Below, piece by piece: positions 1 to 10,620 of a DNA stretch of 64,000 nt. The stretch spans positions 13,640,001 through 13,704,000 of the forward strand of contig JBHGNT010000010.1 of NCBI GenBank assembly GCA_043228905.1, written 5' to 3'. How positions within the stretch are numbered: the stretch's first letter is position 1; every line of letters starts with the position of its first letter. The notes under the pieces were generated by a model. That model saw only the letters and a list, made by a program, of their open reading frames with translations, ran no database searches and was not told where the DNA came from. Position numbers and translations under genes: made by a program. The stretch comes from Azolla caroliniana (Eukaryota > Polypodiophyta).

Positions 1-1161
1 CCTTACAGAATCTCCGGCAACACGAAGGTCTTCCATCTTCATCTTTTGCTTTTGTGCGGTACTTACAACCTTCTCCCAGAATGATGATCGGGATGGCATG
101 TCATCGAGGCACATTCCTGTCGTTGCCGAATAGTACATTGCGGAAGCCTTCTTTGCTTCAGCTTCTTCAAATTTAACCTTAACACCACCATCACCAAAGT
201 TCTTTGTAAGTGGGCTTCTAGTTTCAGTTAAATAAATGTTACCATTTTTCCAATACACCAAGTCTCGATTTTCCATGTCTTTATATTCCGCACAATCACG
301 TAATCGATGTTCGAGACTATCACACCACATGCATCGAGGTCGAAATGGTTCTCTTGACCTCGAAGTCTGACCATTCTCAAGCTTTGCCACTTTAATTGTT
401 AGATCTTTCATACTTTGAACTAAATTATCAAGTAAAGACTCACTCTTAGTTTCGATCATTTCTCGTGGTTGATGGACCATTTCGTGTGATGGTTCTCGAA
501 CAAGTCTTTGAACTTCGATGTTTTGCTCAAGACGATTTGTGATTCCCACATGTGGTATTTGTAGCATTGCACCATTCCTTTGCATTCTTTTCATAAATTT
601 ATTACAAGCATTTGTTACCTCATTCCAATCTGTAGTTATACCATCCTCAATATTTGGTACTTCAAGCATGAATTCCAATTCTTTTCTATCTCTTGTCAAC
701 TGCCTGCAAAAATAAAGCAACCTTTTGCCAAGACAAAGAATTTCTTTCTTCTGGCTTTAGGTGTCCATACATCCTATCAAACTCTTTTTTTGTGTCAAAC
801 ACAGATAACCCTTTATCTTCTTTTAAGATCCATTCATGAAATGAACGCATAGTAACTCGAGAGAAATCCTCACGAGCATATTAAGACACAAGTGCTTCTT
901 TGAAAGCATTCCAATCCAAACTATGCAATGCTTGTATTTCATGAATTCTATCTCTTAATTCCATGTCCACTAATTTATAAAAGTTTGCTATCATATTGAC
1001 ATCATTTATACCAAACATTTCCATTTCACATACTTCGAAATATTTGTGCCATCAAACATACCAATCTTCTCTTGGACTTCTCGTAAGGCATGAAATAATC
1101 GATCTTGATTCAACTTTTCAATAAACAACATTACCGGATCCATTGTACTCGTACTTGCCAT
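1..1161 (-). pseudogene. gag: Gypsy A gag remnant (5' end of a minus-strand Ty3/gypsy element)
   Basis: Capsid-like polyprotein of a Ty3/gypsy retrotransposon, read on the minus strand from an ATG at 1161, 68 bp inside the LTR. The N-terminus resembles the gag starts at 16381 (C) and 29936 (E). A CCHC zinc knuckle (CMWCDSLEHRLRDC) lies at roughly 289-334, followed by a stretch matching the post-knuckle region of gypsy E (about 28.9 kb) and I (about 58.8 kb). Stops (for example TAA near 881) and frameshifts break the frame, so this copy is dead. The element runs off the left edge of the window; protease, RT and integrase are not visible. Assignment rests on knuckle spacing, LTR and primer-site context, and similarity to the two other copies. 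Confidence 0.7.
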
Positions 1162-1228
1162 GTTGATGTTGATCTTTACTTTAGATGTCTCTTCTACTTC
1201 CCCGTTTCACGTCGGGTTCACCAAATTG

Positions 1229-2299
1229 TGTCGTGACGTGGCTCACCTAGAAGCGTAGCGTTGTGCACACAAAGGATAACGTGAAAGTGAGGAAGGAATC
1301 ATTGGGATTATGGATGGAAGAGACGAAAGAGTAGAGATGGAGTGAATAGAGATCAATAAGATATGACAAAATAGGATTTTTAAGGAATATAAGATAAGAC
1401 AAGATAAGATATAAAATAATATATGAGAAAGTGTATGAAATTTATAATCATTTTCATGAAAGAGTTACAAAATGATTGTGCACATCGTTGAACCTCCGAA
1501 CTTTGTCTTGCAAGGTAATAACTCTTCTCTTTCTTGATCGTAGACCACTACAATCCTCACTTCAATATTTTGATGAAGATAAGGCTCGAACCGCCTCCCT
1601 CTTGTTGAGAGTTGACCACCACGATCACTAAGGTAGAGCTCCACGTTTATGTTAAACTTCTTCCTTTCTTTCTCTATTTATGGTATCTCTTATGTAATAC
1701 ATAATTGGATTGATATCTCATACCTCCCCCCTTTCATCTTCTCTTTCACCATTTAAATAGGTGCCCCCATGCATATGATGCATTGGAGGAAGTCATGCAT
1801 GTAGTGCATGAAATGCATGTGATGCATGATAGGCATCTCGTTCATTTGATCTTTCATGTATGAAAAAAATAAATGGCATAAGAATAAACATGAAAATATA
1901 GTTTTGAAAACAAAGGACCTAGCCTAATGGTAAATGTGTTGACTTTAGTATAGGAGGTTGTGGGTTCGAGTCTCTCAAACATTATTGAATTTACAACATG
2001 TAACATCGTTTTTATATCATGAAGCAAATCCTTTATTTTATATATATTATTAGTATAGAGTAAATGGTAAGATTTGAAAGTCATAGGGTGGGGTTATAGG
2101 TTCAAGTCCTCTCTTGTTCGTGTAATATAATATATTTATCTATCTATATATATATATAGTATTTTTCTTTACATATATATAATATTATCATATGTGTTGT
2201 TAATATTATCTTTATATATAAAACATTATCAAATGTTATCTTAGTTACGTATTTATCTGATTGTAGACTTTTAATGTGAAGCTTTCGTACTTCACGACA
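1229..2299 (-). repeat. 5' LTR of gypsy A
   Basis: It starts TGTCGTGACG and ends TTCACGACA on the plus strand, so the TGT...ACA ends are intact at about 1071 bp. Just inside, on the minus strand (complement of 1208-1226), lies TTTGGTGAACCCGACGTG. The same putative primer-binding site flanks the LTR of gypsy E; its tRNA was not identified. The outer end forms a hairpin, GTGAAG with CTTCAC, directly before GACA. Two tRNA-like modules lie inside (see separate entry). The partner LTR is outside the window. Confidence 0.75.
1915..2112 (+). other. Two tRNA-like pol III modules inside LTR A, antisense to the element
   Basis: Module 1 has an A-box-like TAGCCTAATGG at 1920-1930 and a B box GGTTCGAGTC at 1963-1972. 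Module 2 has TAGAGTAAATGG at 2056-2067 and GGTTCAAGTCC at 2099-2109. A-to-B spacing of about 32 bp is that of tRNA genes and tRNA-derived SINE heads. No full cloverleaf with a CCA-compatible acceptor stem was found, so these are not called as tRNA genes. Confidence 0.5.
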
Positions 2300-2529
2300 C
2301 CGGTTCTATTGCATGCCCAAGCAACGGGCATGCTTCATCATAACCACATATGAAGGGGAGACGATAGATTGGGGGTATCTCACAAGAGAAGCGTTGGAGG
2401 AGTAGTTAGAAGGAGTACAGAGCGGTTAGCCCATAAAGCTGATTTTCGGGCAGTGGCTTGCGGTAGTTTGTCTTACACCAAGTGCTCATGGTCGGACTAA
2501 GACCCCAACAATGGAGAAGGGGCAGCCAT
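2300..2529. other. Unassigned spacer
   Basis: Sequence beyond the outer end of LTR A. I see no ORF, no LTR terminus and no strong repeat. It is presumably older retroelement DNA into which gypsy A inserted. Confidence 0.4.
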
Positions 2530-3540
2530 CACAGCCACAATCGATGCCAAAGCTAAAGGCTCAGAGAGAGGTGTTGCGTGAGGAGTGGCAAGAGCCGGAG
2601 CCAACATAGGCCAACGCCCAACAATCAGAGCTGCTCTGCAATCTTAAAACTAAACAACAACATGAATTGGAACCGATTTCGACTCTGAACCTACAAACAA
2701 CACCTAAGTGCCGGACTCGACCCGAACTCCGAATCCACAACCTCAACCCGAGCAGGAGAGTCGGTCCCGACCACCAACAATGCAGACAAAGCAAAAGAGT
2801 CGGAGGTATACCCAAACCGAAGAGAAGAGCTAGGCAACAAAAAGACAACAAGTAGACACTCAATAGTCGGCCGAACAACCAGTACGTACAAAACCACAAA
2901 ATGAGGCACACGTCGAAGCAGTCAACACACAACCTATGGAGAAAGGGAAATCATCCTCAATGACCCCGAATGGAGTATTAGGCTTACCTGGAATACCACC
3001 GGACACCCACGAGTTCACGGCCTTACTACAATTCAGTACATCTTACGAACTTGTGGACTGGCTTGCTAAACGGTTGCAACACGTGTCCGAAATACTGGCA
3101 CAGGAGCACAAGGATAGAGAAGTGATTCAAGAGGCCATGCTCAGTGCGATCAAACCGGAGGAAAAACCAGAGCTATAGAGAATTGGCTGACAAAGAGATG
3201 CCAAAGACAAAGTGATTAGGAAACACAGTGAGCTCGAGGCCAAATACGAGCAGAAACTCTTGGCACTACTAGTAGCCGAAGCGAAACTCATATTCGACAA
3301 AGGGTCACTTGAGGCTCGCTTGGTGGAGATGAGGAAGGAGCTCACCACCATACAATACCAGGTAAGTACGGGCGGGGAAAAGGTAAACCAAATCCTGAGG
3401 GCACACAAGCATAGAACGTGGGAATTGGTTGCCAAATCCTTGGACAAAGGATGGCAGACATGGTCGGCACAGGCTGCCGAACTCTAACTATTACGGGCCA
3501 ACAGGTAAAATTGGAAGAAACAGGGCACAAGTTTCTCTGT
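2530..3540 (+). pseudogene. Remnant of a gypsy accessory coiled-coil ORF (plus strand)
   Basis: Two open pieces (2936-3178 and 3212-3487) plus flanking frames encode charged, helix-prone sequence. The end, WSAQAAEL, then a stop, then LLRANR, lines up with WSQQAAELQTLRAD in the extra ORF of gypsy B (minus strand, near 4.97 kb). The piece upstream is coiled-coil-like in both. I therefore read this as a decayed copy of the same accessory ORF, in opposite orientation to element B. Stops at 3176-3178, at 3485-3487 and shortly after show that it is dead. No integrase or LTR of its own could be defined. Confidence 0.45.
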
Positions 3541-3842
3541 GTACGGATCGCTTCTTGTCATCTGTTTATTTCTGTCTAAGCTATATTACATAAGTCACAA
3601 TATCGGTGTCTGTTATCACTGATAAGTTTACAGTTAATTGTATCTATTCGTCTAACAACTTCTTGATAGAACGTTTGAGACGAACATTCGTGTTATACTG
3701 TGTCGGCAAAATAGCAAGTGTCGACCGAACAACAGTCGGTTGGAAATGCCGGTGTGTCCGGATCGATGTGAGGATCCTATAGGAACGCCCTTCTTTCCTT
3801 CTTCTTCTCACCTTGCCGGAAGGTCTGGTTATGGTTTGTGGC
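3541..3842. other. Flank of gypsy B insertion; repeat unit of the gypsy C array
   Basis: No gene. From about 3750 the motif around TCCGGATCGATGTGAGGATCC matches the units of the degenerate array at 13.9-15.4 kb, showing that gypsy B landed inside that array. The last five bases, GTGGC (3838-3842), are the left target-site duplication of element B. Confidence 0.6.
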
Positions 3843-4231
3843 TGTTGTCTGCCTGGCCAGACTAGCCTCAACACAGGTGTCTATCCGACACTTCTCCAAA
3901 GGGGTGGTAAGGATTGGATGCTAGGTTACACGCGTAAGATGATTACAATTAAGCACAAACGGTAAACAATACGAGATACAGATAAACACGCAATAATTAC
4001 TATTGTATTACTTCTGTCAAACCCTTTACAAATCATCGGATCCTTTTATAGGCATCCGGCAAGGTTACAATCGGTGCGCTTAGGCAACCGACATCCGAAT
4101 CGGTCCGGATCCGGATCGGTACAACTGTACCGGATCCGTCCCTCCGAATAATAATTCTACTATTATTTACTTCCTATTATCTGATCCGACTCCGCCTTCC
4201 CACTTGTCCTTGCTCTTCTGACCGGCCAACA
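3843..4231 (-). repeat. 3' LTR of gypsy B
   Basis: It runs from TGTTGTCTGCC to GACCGGCCAACA on the plus strand, 389 bp. It carries a 24-26-bp segment (ending near 4135) absent from the 5' LTR. Terminal inverted TGTTG/CAACA ends are intact. Confidence 0.9.
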
Positions 4232-4410
4232 CATGGCACGCCCGTGGGAAAGTGCCTTGCACTTCGAATCCACTCCCGGCCTCATTCTTCCTCCAAAATA
4301 TCGAGTACACTCTGCTCGATGGTGTCAAGTGGTGCTTCTTCCTCCTGTTCCTGTTCCTTGCCTGCCTGGTCTCCGACCTCCGGTTGGGTGGGCTGTTCCG
4401 TAAAACTTTG

Positions 4411-7388
4411 CTACTCCGGCTCTGCTTGATTCTGTGGTGCCGGTGCTTCCTCACCGCTTCGTCCGGGTTCTTCCTGTCCTCCCTCTGTTCCAGGCTCTGT
4501 TCTGTTACCAGTGTCGCTTTCTCCGGTCTCGACTGGTTGGCTCGGTACGCCTTCTTCCTCTGCTCTGGTGTCTTCCGGTCTCAGCTCTTCTTCTTCTCCA
4601 GCATCGGTCTGCTCCTGCTCTTCTTCTTCTCCTTCGAACGGAAGTTCTTCTTCGGGTATTCCTCGTCGGGGTTGTTCGGTGTCGGTTGGTTCAACTTCAG
4701 CCGGTCGCTCTCCCTCACTTATAGTGATTGGCGTCGTTCTTCCCTTAGCTTCCTGTCGTAACCGGTCCTGCTCGTATCTCTCCAACTCCAACTGAGTTGC
4801 GAGCTGCCCGTCATCCAACCTCTCTACCAACCCTCGGATTTCTTTGAGATGTTCTTCCGCTAAAGTGTAGAAATCTTCCGACAATTCTTCCCGAATGGCG
4901 ACGATACTTTCCTCATCCATCTTGTAGAACTTGTCACTGGTCTTCCTCCGATTCTCGGCATCCGCTCGGAGTGTCTGCAGCTCGGCTGCCTGTTGTGACC
5001 ACTCTCCTTCCATAGCTTTTCCGTACTTTCGTTGATGCTTGCCTGAGCTCGGGTACTCCATCCTGACATGATGAGCTTGATCCGGTCAACCCTTGCCTTA
5101 GCATGCGCATAAGCTTCTTGCTTTTCCTTCCTTGCCCGTTTTATAATGTCGGCCATTATCTGAGCCTGGGCCTCGTAATCCGCTTTCTGCTTTTCATTGG
5201 TACTCTGCAGTTTGCTGATCGTGAAGGTCGATTTTTCCTTTTCTTCATTCCTGATCTTGGTCAGATCCAGCTTTTCCCGCCTTAGCGCCTCTAATTCCTT
5301 CCTTCTCTCCGTCGCTTGGGCTATTTCCGCTGACAATGCTTCCTTGTTGGCACTGACCTCATCTATTGCCTTAGCCAGGTCTAATCGGGTCTCTTTGAGC
5401 TGTTCTTTCAGCTTCTCTATTTGCCGGTCGTAGTCTGCTGCCCATTTCTTGTTGTCCGACTCGGCCTGCTTGTGATCTCGGTAGAGACGGTCGAAGTCCT
5501 CCGTCTTCTGCTTCAGGCGTCGGTTTGCCTGAGCTCTTAACCGATCGTCCCGGTCCTTCTGTTGTCGGAGTTCTTCATGCAGTCGTTCTATCTCCTGCTC
5601 GGCATGTCGACGCAGTCGGTCCTTCTCCTTTTGCAGCTTCTCTTTTTCTTCTTGTAGTCGGTCATTAGTGGCTCGACCTTTCCAGAGGCCTTCTTCCATT
5701 TTTCGTCTGTCGTCCTCCACCGCTTTCCGCTACTCCCTTTCTCTTTCCCTTAACGCCTCCTGAGCTTTTAATTCCTCTCGTAAGGTTTCTATTATTTTTT
5801 CAGTCTCAGGGCCGGTTTGCAAGGCTACCGGTTCCGGTTCCGGTTCTGGTTGCTTCCTTGTTGTCCCGACCGGCTCGGTGACAACTTGTGTTTGTTGAAT
5901 TCCTTCCCTTGCCTGCAACAGCTCCCCTTGCATTTCCTCGATCTGTGTTCGGAGCGCGACCAACTCCTGAGTTGTTGTATGCGTCAGCTGTTGCCTACAC
6001 GTTTCTTCTTTCTCTAACTAGTCCGCTACTCCCGATAACTGCTCCGAAAGCCATCTCAGCCATTGTGGCTTTGTTCTTCCTTTGTCGGGGTGGCCTTGCT
6101 CAGGCTGTTTTTCCGGCCTTTTCTCTGGCTCCGGCGCTTGTTCATTCTTCTTCTCTGGGATGACCGGTTCTCTAAAGTCCGGCGCAACCGGTGTCGGTGC
6201 TGCTTCCCTCGGTACGGGTTCCGGTACTGCTTCCGCCTCGGCTACTGGAGGTGGTCCTTGCGCCCTCTGCTGAGTTTTGTCAACTGGTGGAGCCAGTCCT
6301 TTCGCCCGTCTCTCCCGACCCTGTCTTGCTGGGAGTCTTACCAGTGGTTCGGATGAGTCTTCTGTTTCAGCTTCCTCCTCCGATGCGGCTACCAGGCGGA
6401 CCTTTTGTATAAAGACCTCTGGTTCCGGTTCCGGCCGTCGCAGCGTTATATGGATTGGTTTGCGCGCTACCGGTTCCTCCTCGGCCGATTTCCCTTTGCC
6501 TTTACCTGCCGATTTTGCCTTTGTTGCTGGTTCCTGTTGCTGTCGGGATGGTCCTTCCCCCCGCTGTTCTGCTTCTTGCTGGGTCCATCCGGGGGTGTGT
6601 TTCTCCAAGATCTGTCGGCGCTTTGTGACCTTTTTCGGCGTCGTCTCCTGCCGACCTCTTTTCTTTTGTGTGATGGGGAGCACCGGTGGGACTAACACCG
6701 TTAGCCATTGTGCTATCCCGGCCCATGGCTTTTTTCCTTCCACAAGATTTTTGATGGCCTCCTTCAATCCTTCGGTTATGAAATGGAGCCAGTCTATTTG
6801 TAAGCCTTCGTACGCTGCTATTAAGAACGTTGCCCGGTACTTGGCTATGGCCGGGGGACGGGGATTCACGAATCCGTATTCCATCATGGCGCGGGCCACT
6901 TCTCCGAACAGCAGGTTCTCTCCGCCCTGCGTTCGGTACGCCTTGCTGCTGATAGAGTACTCACCGAAATATTCGAACAGGATTTCACTTGAAGGGTTTT
7001 CAATTGTTTGAAGTCCTCCTGCTTTTATCCCCGTGAGCGCCTGCACCGCTCCTTCCGTGACTTCTGATAAATCGATCGATGCTGCCGCCTGCTCTGGTTC
7101 TGCGTGTGGTGGAGCGTCGGCGATCCGCAGCAATCCTTTTAACCCGTTCTCCCGCATCGATTGGTGTGCCTCTTCCGACAGTACCATTGTTTCGAATTCT
7201 TCTTCTGCTGCCTGTTGTTCGGGATCGGGCTGTGTGTGCTCTGTGCGTCGGATCGCTCTTCTGTGCTTCTGCGCCTGTATGTAGGAAAATTCGTTAAAAG
7301 TGAGTCCTTCGCAGGCCTGTGTCTTATATAGTGGCTTTTGCCTCGAGCCGCCCTTTTTCGTTTCCCGCGCATGTTCCTCTCCCGCCAT
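4411..7388 (-). pseudogene. Extra ORF of gypsy B (coiled-coil protein downstream of integrase)
   Basis: A long sense-strand ORF after integrase, starting at ATG 7388 (MAGEEHARETKKGG). Residues about 100-250 are a mixed helical region that weakly recalls plant transposon-associated domains near gypsy elements. A Pro/Glu/Lys-rich linker follows, then about 280 residues of near-continuous heptad coiled coil (5963-5060), then an acidic Glu-rich tail ending at 4411. No signal peptide or membrane segment is visible, so it is not an envelope protein. It is interrupted by TAG at 6018-6020 and 5730-5732, plus one frameshift between about 5060 and 4990. A diverged plus-strand homologue lies at 2530-3540, so the ORF belongs to a family and is not a one-off read-through. 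Function unknown; a structural or gag-accessory role is speculation. Confidence 0.7.
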
Positions 7389-7435
7389 AATTAGTATGTC
7401 CTTTCTTGTTTGCCGCGTGTGAGTGCCCACGTTCC

Positions 7436-7444
7436 ATGCTTTAA
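7436..7444 (-). promoter_or_regulatory. TATA-like box upstream of the gypsy B extra ORF
   Basis: On the minus strand TATTTAAAG lies about 50 bp before the ATG at 7388, and about 160 bp downstream of the integrase stop. It could drive a separate transcript for the extra ORF. The match is short and the call rests only on motif and position. Confidence 0.3.
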
Positions 7445-7564
7445 ATAGCAAGTACGCGCACGTCCTTCTTTAATGCATGGCGCCTCTTCGTTGCATGGTG
7501 GCGCTCCCACCTCTTGTGATCTCCCCATCATTACTATGATTCGCGTCGATTTTGCCCACGTCTT

Positions 7565-7597
7565 CTTTTTTTTCTTTTTTTTCTTTTTTTTTTGTTT
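7565..7597 (-). other. Homopurine A-rich tract after the integrase stop
   Basis: On the plus strand this is a run of T broken by single C residues, so the element sense strand is nearly pure A with single G residues. It directly follows the integrase stop at 7606. It may be an internal polypurine tract or simply slippage. Confidence 0.4.
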
Positions 7598-7605
7598 GGA
7601 CCACG

Positions 7606-9243
7606 TCATTTGCTGGTCCCCCCCGATTTGTTCGGGTCGGTTCGTGTGGATACCGTATCCTTCTGTCGATTTTCCGGGATAGTCTTTGTCAGTATCGGTG
7701 TCGGTTCTTCCTCGGTCCGAATATCTTCAGCAGCGTCTGTCGGTGTCGGTTCTTCTTCTTCCTCGGTCCGAATATCTTCAGCAGCGTTTGTCGGTGTCGG
7801 TTCCTCATCTTGCCGGATTTCCGGGTTTTGCTTGAACGGGTTTGCTGGCATATTTCCCTTATACGGCTTTAGCCGAAACCCATTTGCACACTTGCCGATG
7901 ACATCTCCAGACAACGTGCCGAGCTGATACGACCCATTGTACTCCTTGGTGATCCAGAACGGTCCGGTCCACCGAAACCGCAACTTTCCCGGTATGTTCC
8001 CCATCCGTGTCTCGAATAGTAGCACCGGTTTCCCGACTTCGAACTCCTTTTCGTTGCCACGCCGATGTCGGTCCACGAAAGCTTTTCTCCTTCTTTGCTC
8101 CAGTTCGAGTTGTAGTAAGCTGGCTATTCGGTTTTCTTCTAATTCCAACAACGTCGCCAGCCGGATTCGTTCGGACTCGTTCTCACTTAAGTGCTCCTTC
8201 ACCTGAATCCGTAAGCTGGGGATCCGGAACTCTACCGGCATGACCGCTTCTAAACCGAATGCTAGCCGAAACGGGGTTGTCCGGATGTTGGTTTTGTAGG
8301 TTGTTCGGTACGCCCATAGCGCGCTTTGCAATTTCGTATCCCAGTCGGTCCGGTTCTCGTTGACGATTTTTCGTAGGATGTTCTGCAGAGTTTTGTTCGT
8401 TGATTCCGCTAGTCCATTGGCTTGAGGGTAGTAGGGAGTACTCTTTTTATGTACCACCGCGTAAAATGACGTTAGGCTTTCTACTACCTGCCCGAGAAAA
8501 TGTCCTCCTTGGTCAGTTATAAGCTCGATCAGGCATCCATACCGGCACCATATGCACTCGTACAGAAACTTTGCCGTGGACGCGGCCGTGTTGTCCCGTA
8601 AGGCCTTTGCTTCTACCCATTTGGTGCAATAGTCGGTCGCCACTATGACATACCGATTTCCGGTTCGCATTGCCGGTGGTTTGAAGGGACCGACAAAGTC
8701 CAACCCCCACTTTTGAAACGGTTCCAAGGGCAAGACCGGGTGGTGTGGCATCCGGGCCTGCTCTGTGGGTTGGCCCAGTCGTTGACACAAATCGCATTCT
8801 CTGCTATACTTCACGGCATCTTTTAGGGTGGTCGGCCACCACAGTCCGCTCTGCCATATTTTCCGAGCGGTTGCGTAGCCGCCATAATGCCCGCCGGCAA
8901 TTCCACAGTCGGCTTCCCTGAGCATTAGATCCTTCTCATCGCTCCGCACTGCTCGTCTCCAGATGCCATCTGCCCCCTTGTGATAGAGGGTGTCTCCAAC
9001 CAAGCAGAAATGTCCGCTTCTTACAGCTACCCTTTTCCTTTCATCGCGGTCCATGTTCTCCAGGGGAACTCCGGTGCTCAGGAACTGATGCATCTCAGTT
9101 AGCCACGTGTCTTCATCGGCTACCGTTGCATCCGTTGCCGGTTTCGTCGTGATCCGGAACAACTCGGCGTCGGGAAACTCATCCTGGACGCCGTCCCCTG
9201 CTTCTCCGGATTCGATTCTGCTTAGGTAGTCTGCTACCGCATG
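7606..9243 (-). pseudogene. int: Gypsy B integrase
   Basis: Integrase domain in the gag-pol frame. The open stretch begins at about 9162, after a TAG at 9244-9246. Visible in order: an N-terminal HHCC zinc-binding region ending CDLCQRLGQ; the catalytic core with Asp in DFVGPF, Asp in TDQGGHF and Glu in GLAESTNKT, consistent with D,D-35-E; then a C-terminal domain ending GFRLKPYKGN. A Glu/Pro/Thr-rich tail with a tandem peptide repeat (PTPTNAAEDIRTEEE type) precedes the stop at 7606. No chromodomain is present. The core looks intact; only the upstream nonsense codon separates it from RNase H. Confidence 0.88.
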
Positions 9244-10620
9244 CTACGCCCCGGGTCGGTGGAAAATGTCGAATTCAAATTCCTGTAACAGCAGTGTCCA
9301 TCGTGCAATTTTTCCCGTAAGGGATGCCTTCGAGACCAGGTAGAGTAGTGCCGAATGGTCGACATGGAAGGAAAACTTCCTTCCGAGCAGATAGTGCCTG
9401 TACTTTGTGACACTATACACCATTCCCAATGCCTCGCGTTCCATCGTAGAGTAATTCCGTTCGGCTTTTGAGAGTTTCCGGCTTGCGTAGTACACCGGTC
9501 GGTACCATTTCGGCTCCGTGAGTTGCATCAGAACGCTGCCGATTGCTACGTCCGACGCGTCGATGAAGACGTGAAAGCTTTTACTCCAATCCGGCGGTTG
9601 CACCACCGGAGCTTGCGACAGCATAACCTTCAACGCTTGGTAGGCTTCCTCTTCCGTCTCCGCCCATAGGAAGGGTACCCTATGTACGGCGGTATGTAAC
9701 GGTGTAGCGAAGTCTGCGAGGTGCCGTATCATCCGGCTATGCCACCTTATTTGGCCCAGGAACCGGCTTAAAGCCTTTGCGTTATTTGGTGCTGGTGCCT
9801 CGAGAATCGCCTTGACTTTATCCGGATCTACCGCGATTCCTTCCTTACTCACCACGTGCCCTAGTAAGTTGCCGCTTGCCACTCCAAAGACGCACTTGGC
9901 CGGGTTCAGGCTCAATCGGTACTCGCGGCACTTCTCCAAGCACAGCCAGAGGTGATCGAGATGCTCTCCGTGCCGGCTGTAGACCGCGAAATCGTCAAGG
10001 AAGACCTGCATAAAACCGGGGATATATTCCCCAAAAATTTCCATTATTATCCTTTGAAAGGTCGCTGGAGCCGTCTTTAGTCCGAACATCATCACGACCG
10101 CCACGAACACTCCCCATTCCGTCATGAACGTTGTCTTCTCTTGGTCGGCCGGGTTCATTCGTATTTGGTTGTAACCGCTAAATTCATCCAGGAAGCTGTA
10201 AACTTCGTGGCCGGCTACCGCATCTAACACCCCGTCCGTAAATGGTAGTGGAAACGCATCGGTCACTGTTGCGGCATTTAGTTTTCGGTAGTCCACGCAT
10301 ACCCTGATTTTGCCGTTCTTTTTCGGGACCACCACTATCGGACTCAGCCAGGTTGCCTGCTTGACCGGTCGGATAAATCCGACCCAGAGGAGCTTATCAA
10401 TTTCCTCCTTCACCTTCGCCGCATAATTCGGATTCATCCGGTACCTGCGTTGAGCGATCGGTTTCGCGTCCGTACTTAGGTGAATTTGGTGCTGATAGAG
10501 CTGGGGGTCCAGCCCTCGCATGTCTTCGTACAACCACGCGAACACATCCTTGAAGTCTGTTAATAATGCTACCATTGCCTTCTTTTCTTCCTTCGGCAAC
10601 TCCTTTGCAACATTTACCGG
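9244..10620 (-). pseudogene. pol: Gypsy B reverse transcriptase and RNase H
   Basis: Open from about 10599 to a TAG at 9244-9246. RT motifs: KNGKIRVCVDYRKLN, FLDEFSGYNQI, FGLKTAPATFQ and the catalytic FLDDFAVYS (the usual YxDD is FLDD here). RNase H follows, with FIDASDVAIG, EREALGMVYSV and a C-terminal VDHSALLYL. The polymerase Asp pair is present. The preceding TGA at 10621-10623 separates it from the protease linker. Gag, protease, RT and integrase share one frame, so a single polyprotein is implied for the progenitor. Confidence 0.9.

Noticed and set aside
1915-1990. True tRNA gene
   Set aside because: A and B boxes are good, but no pairable 7-bp acceptor stem or standard anticodon arm was found; kept as a tRNA-like module.
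6277-7011. Plus-strand ORF of 244 codons opposite gypsy B
   Set aside because: Antisense shadow of the Glu/Pro/Lys-rich extra ORF; no independent domain.
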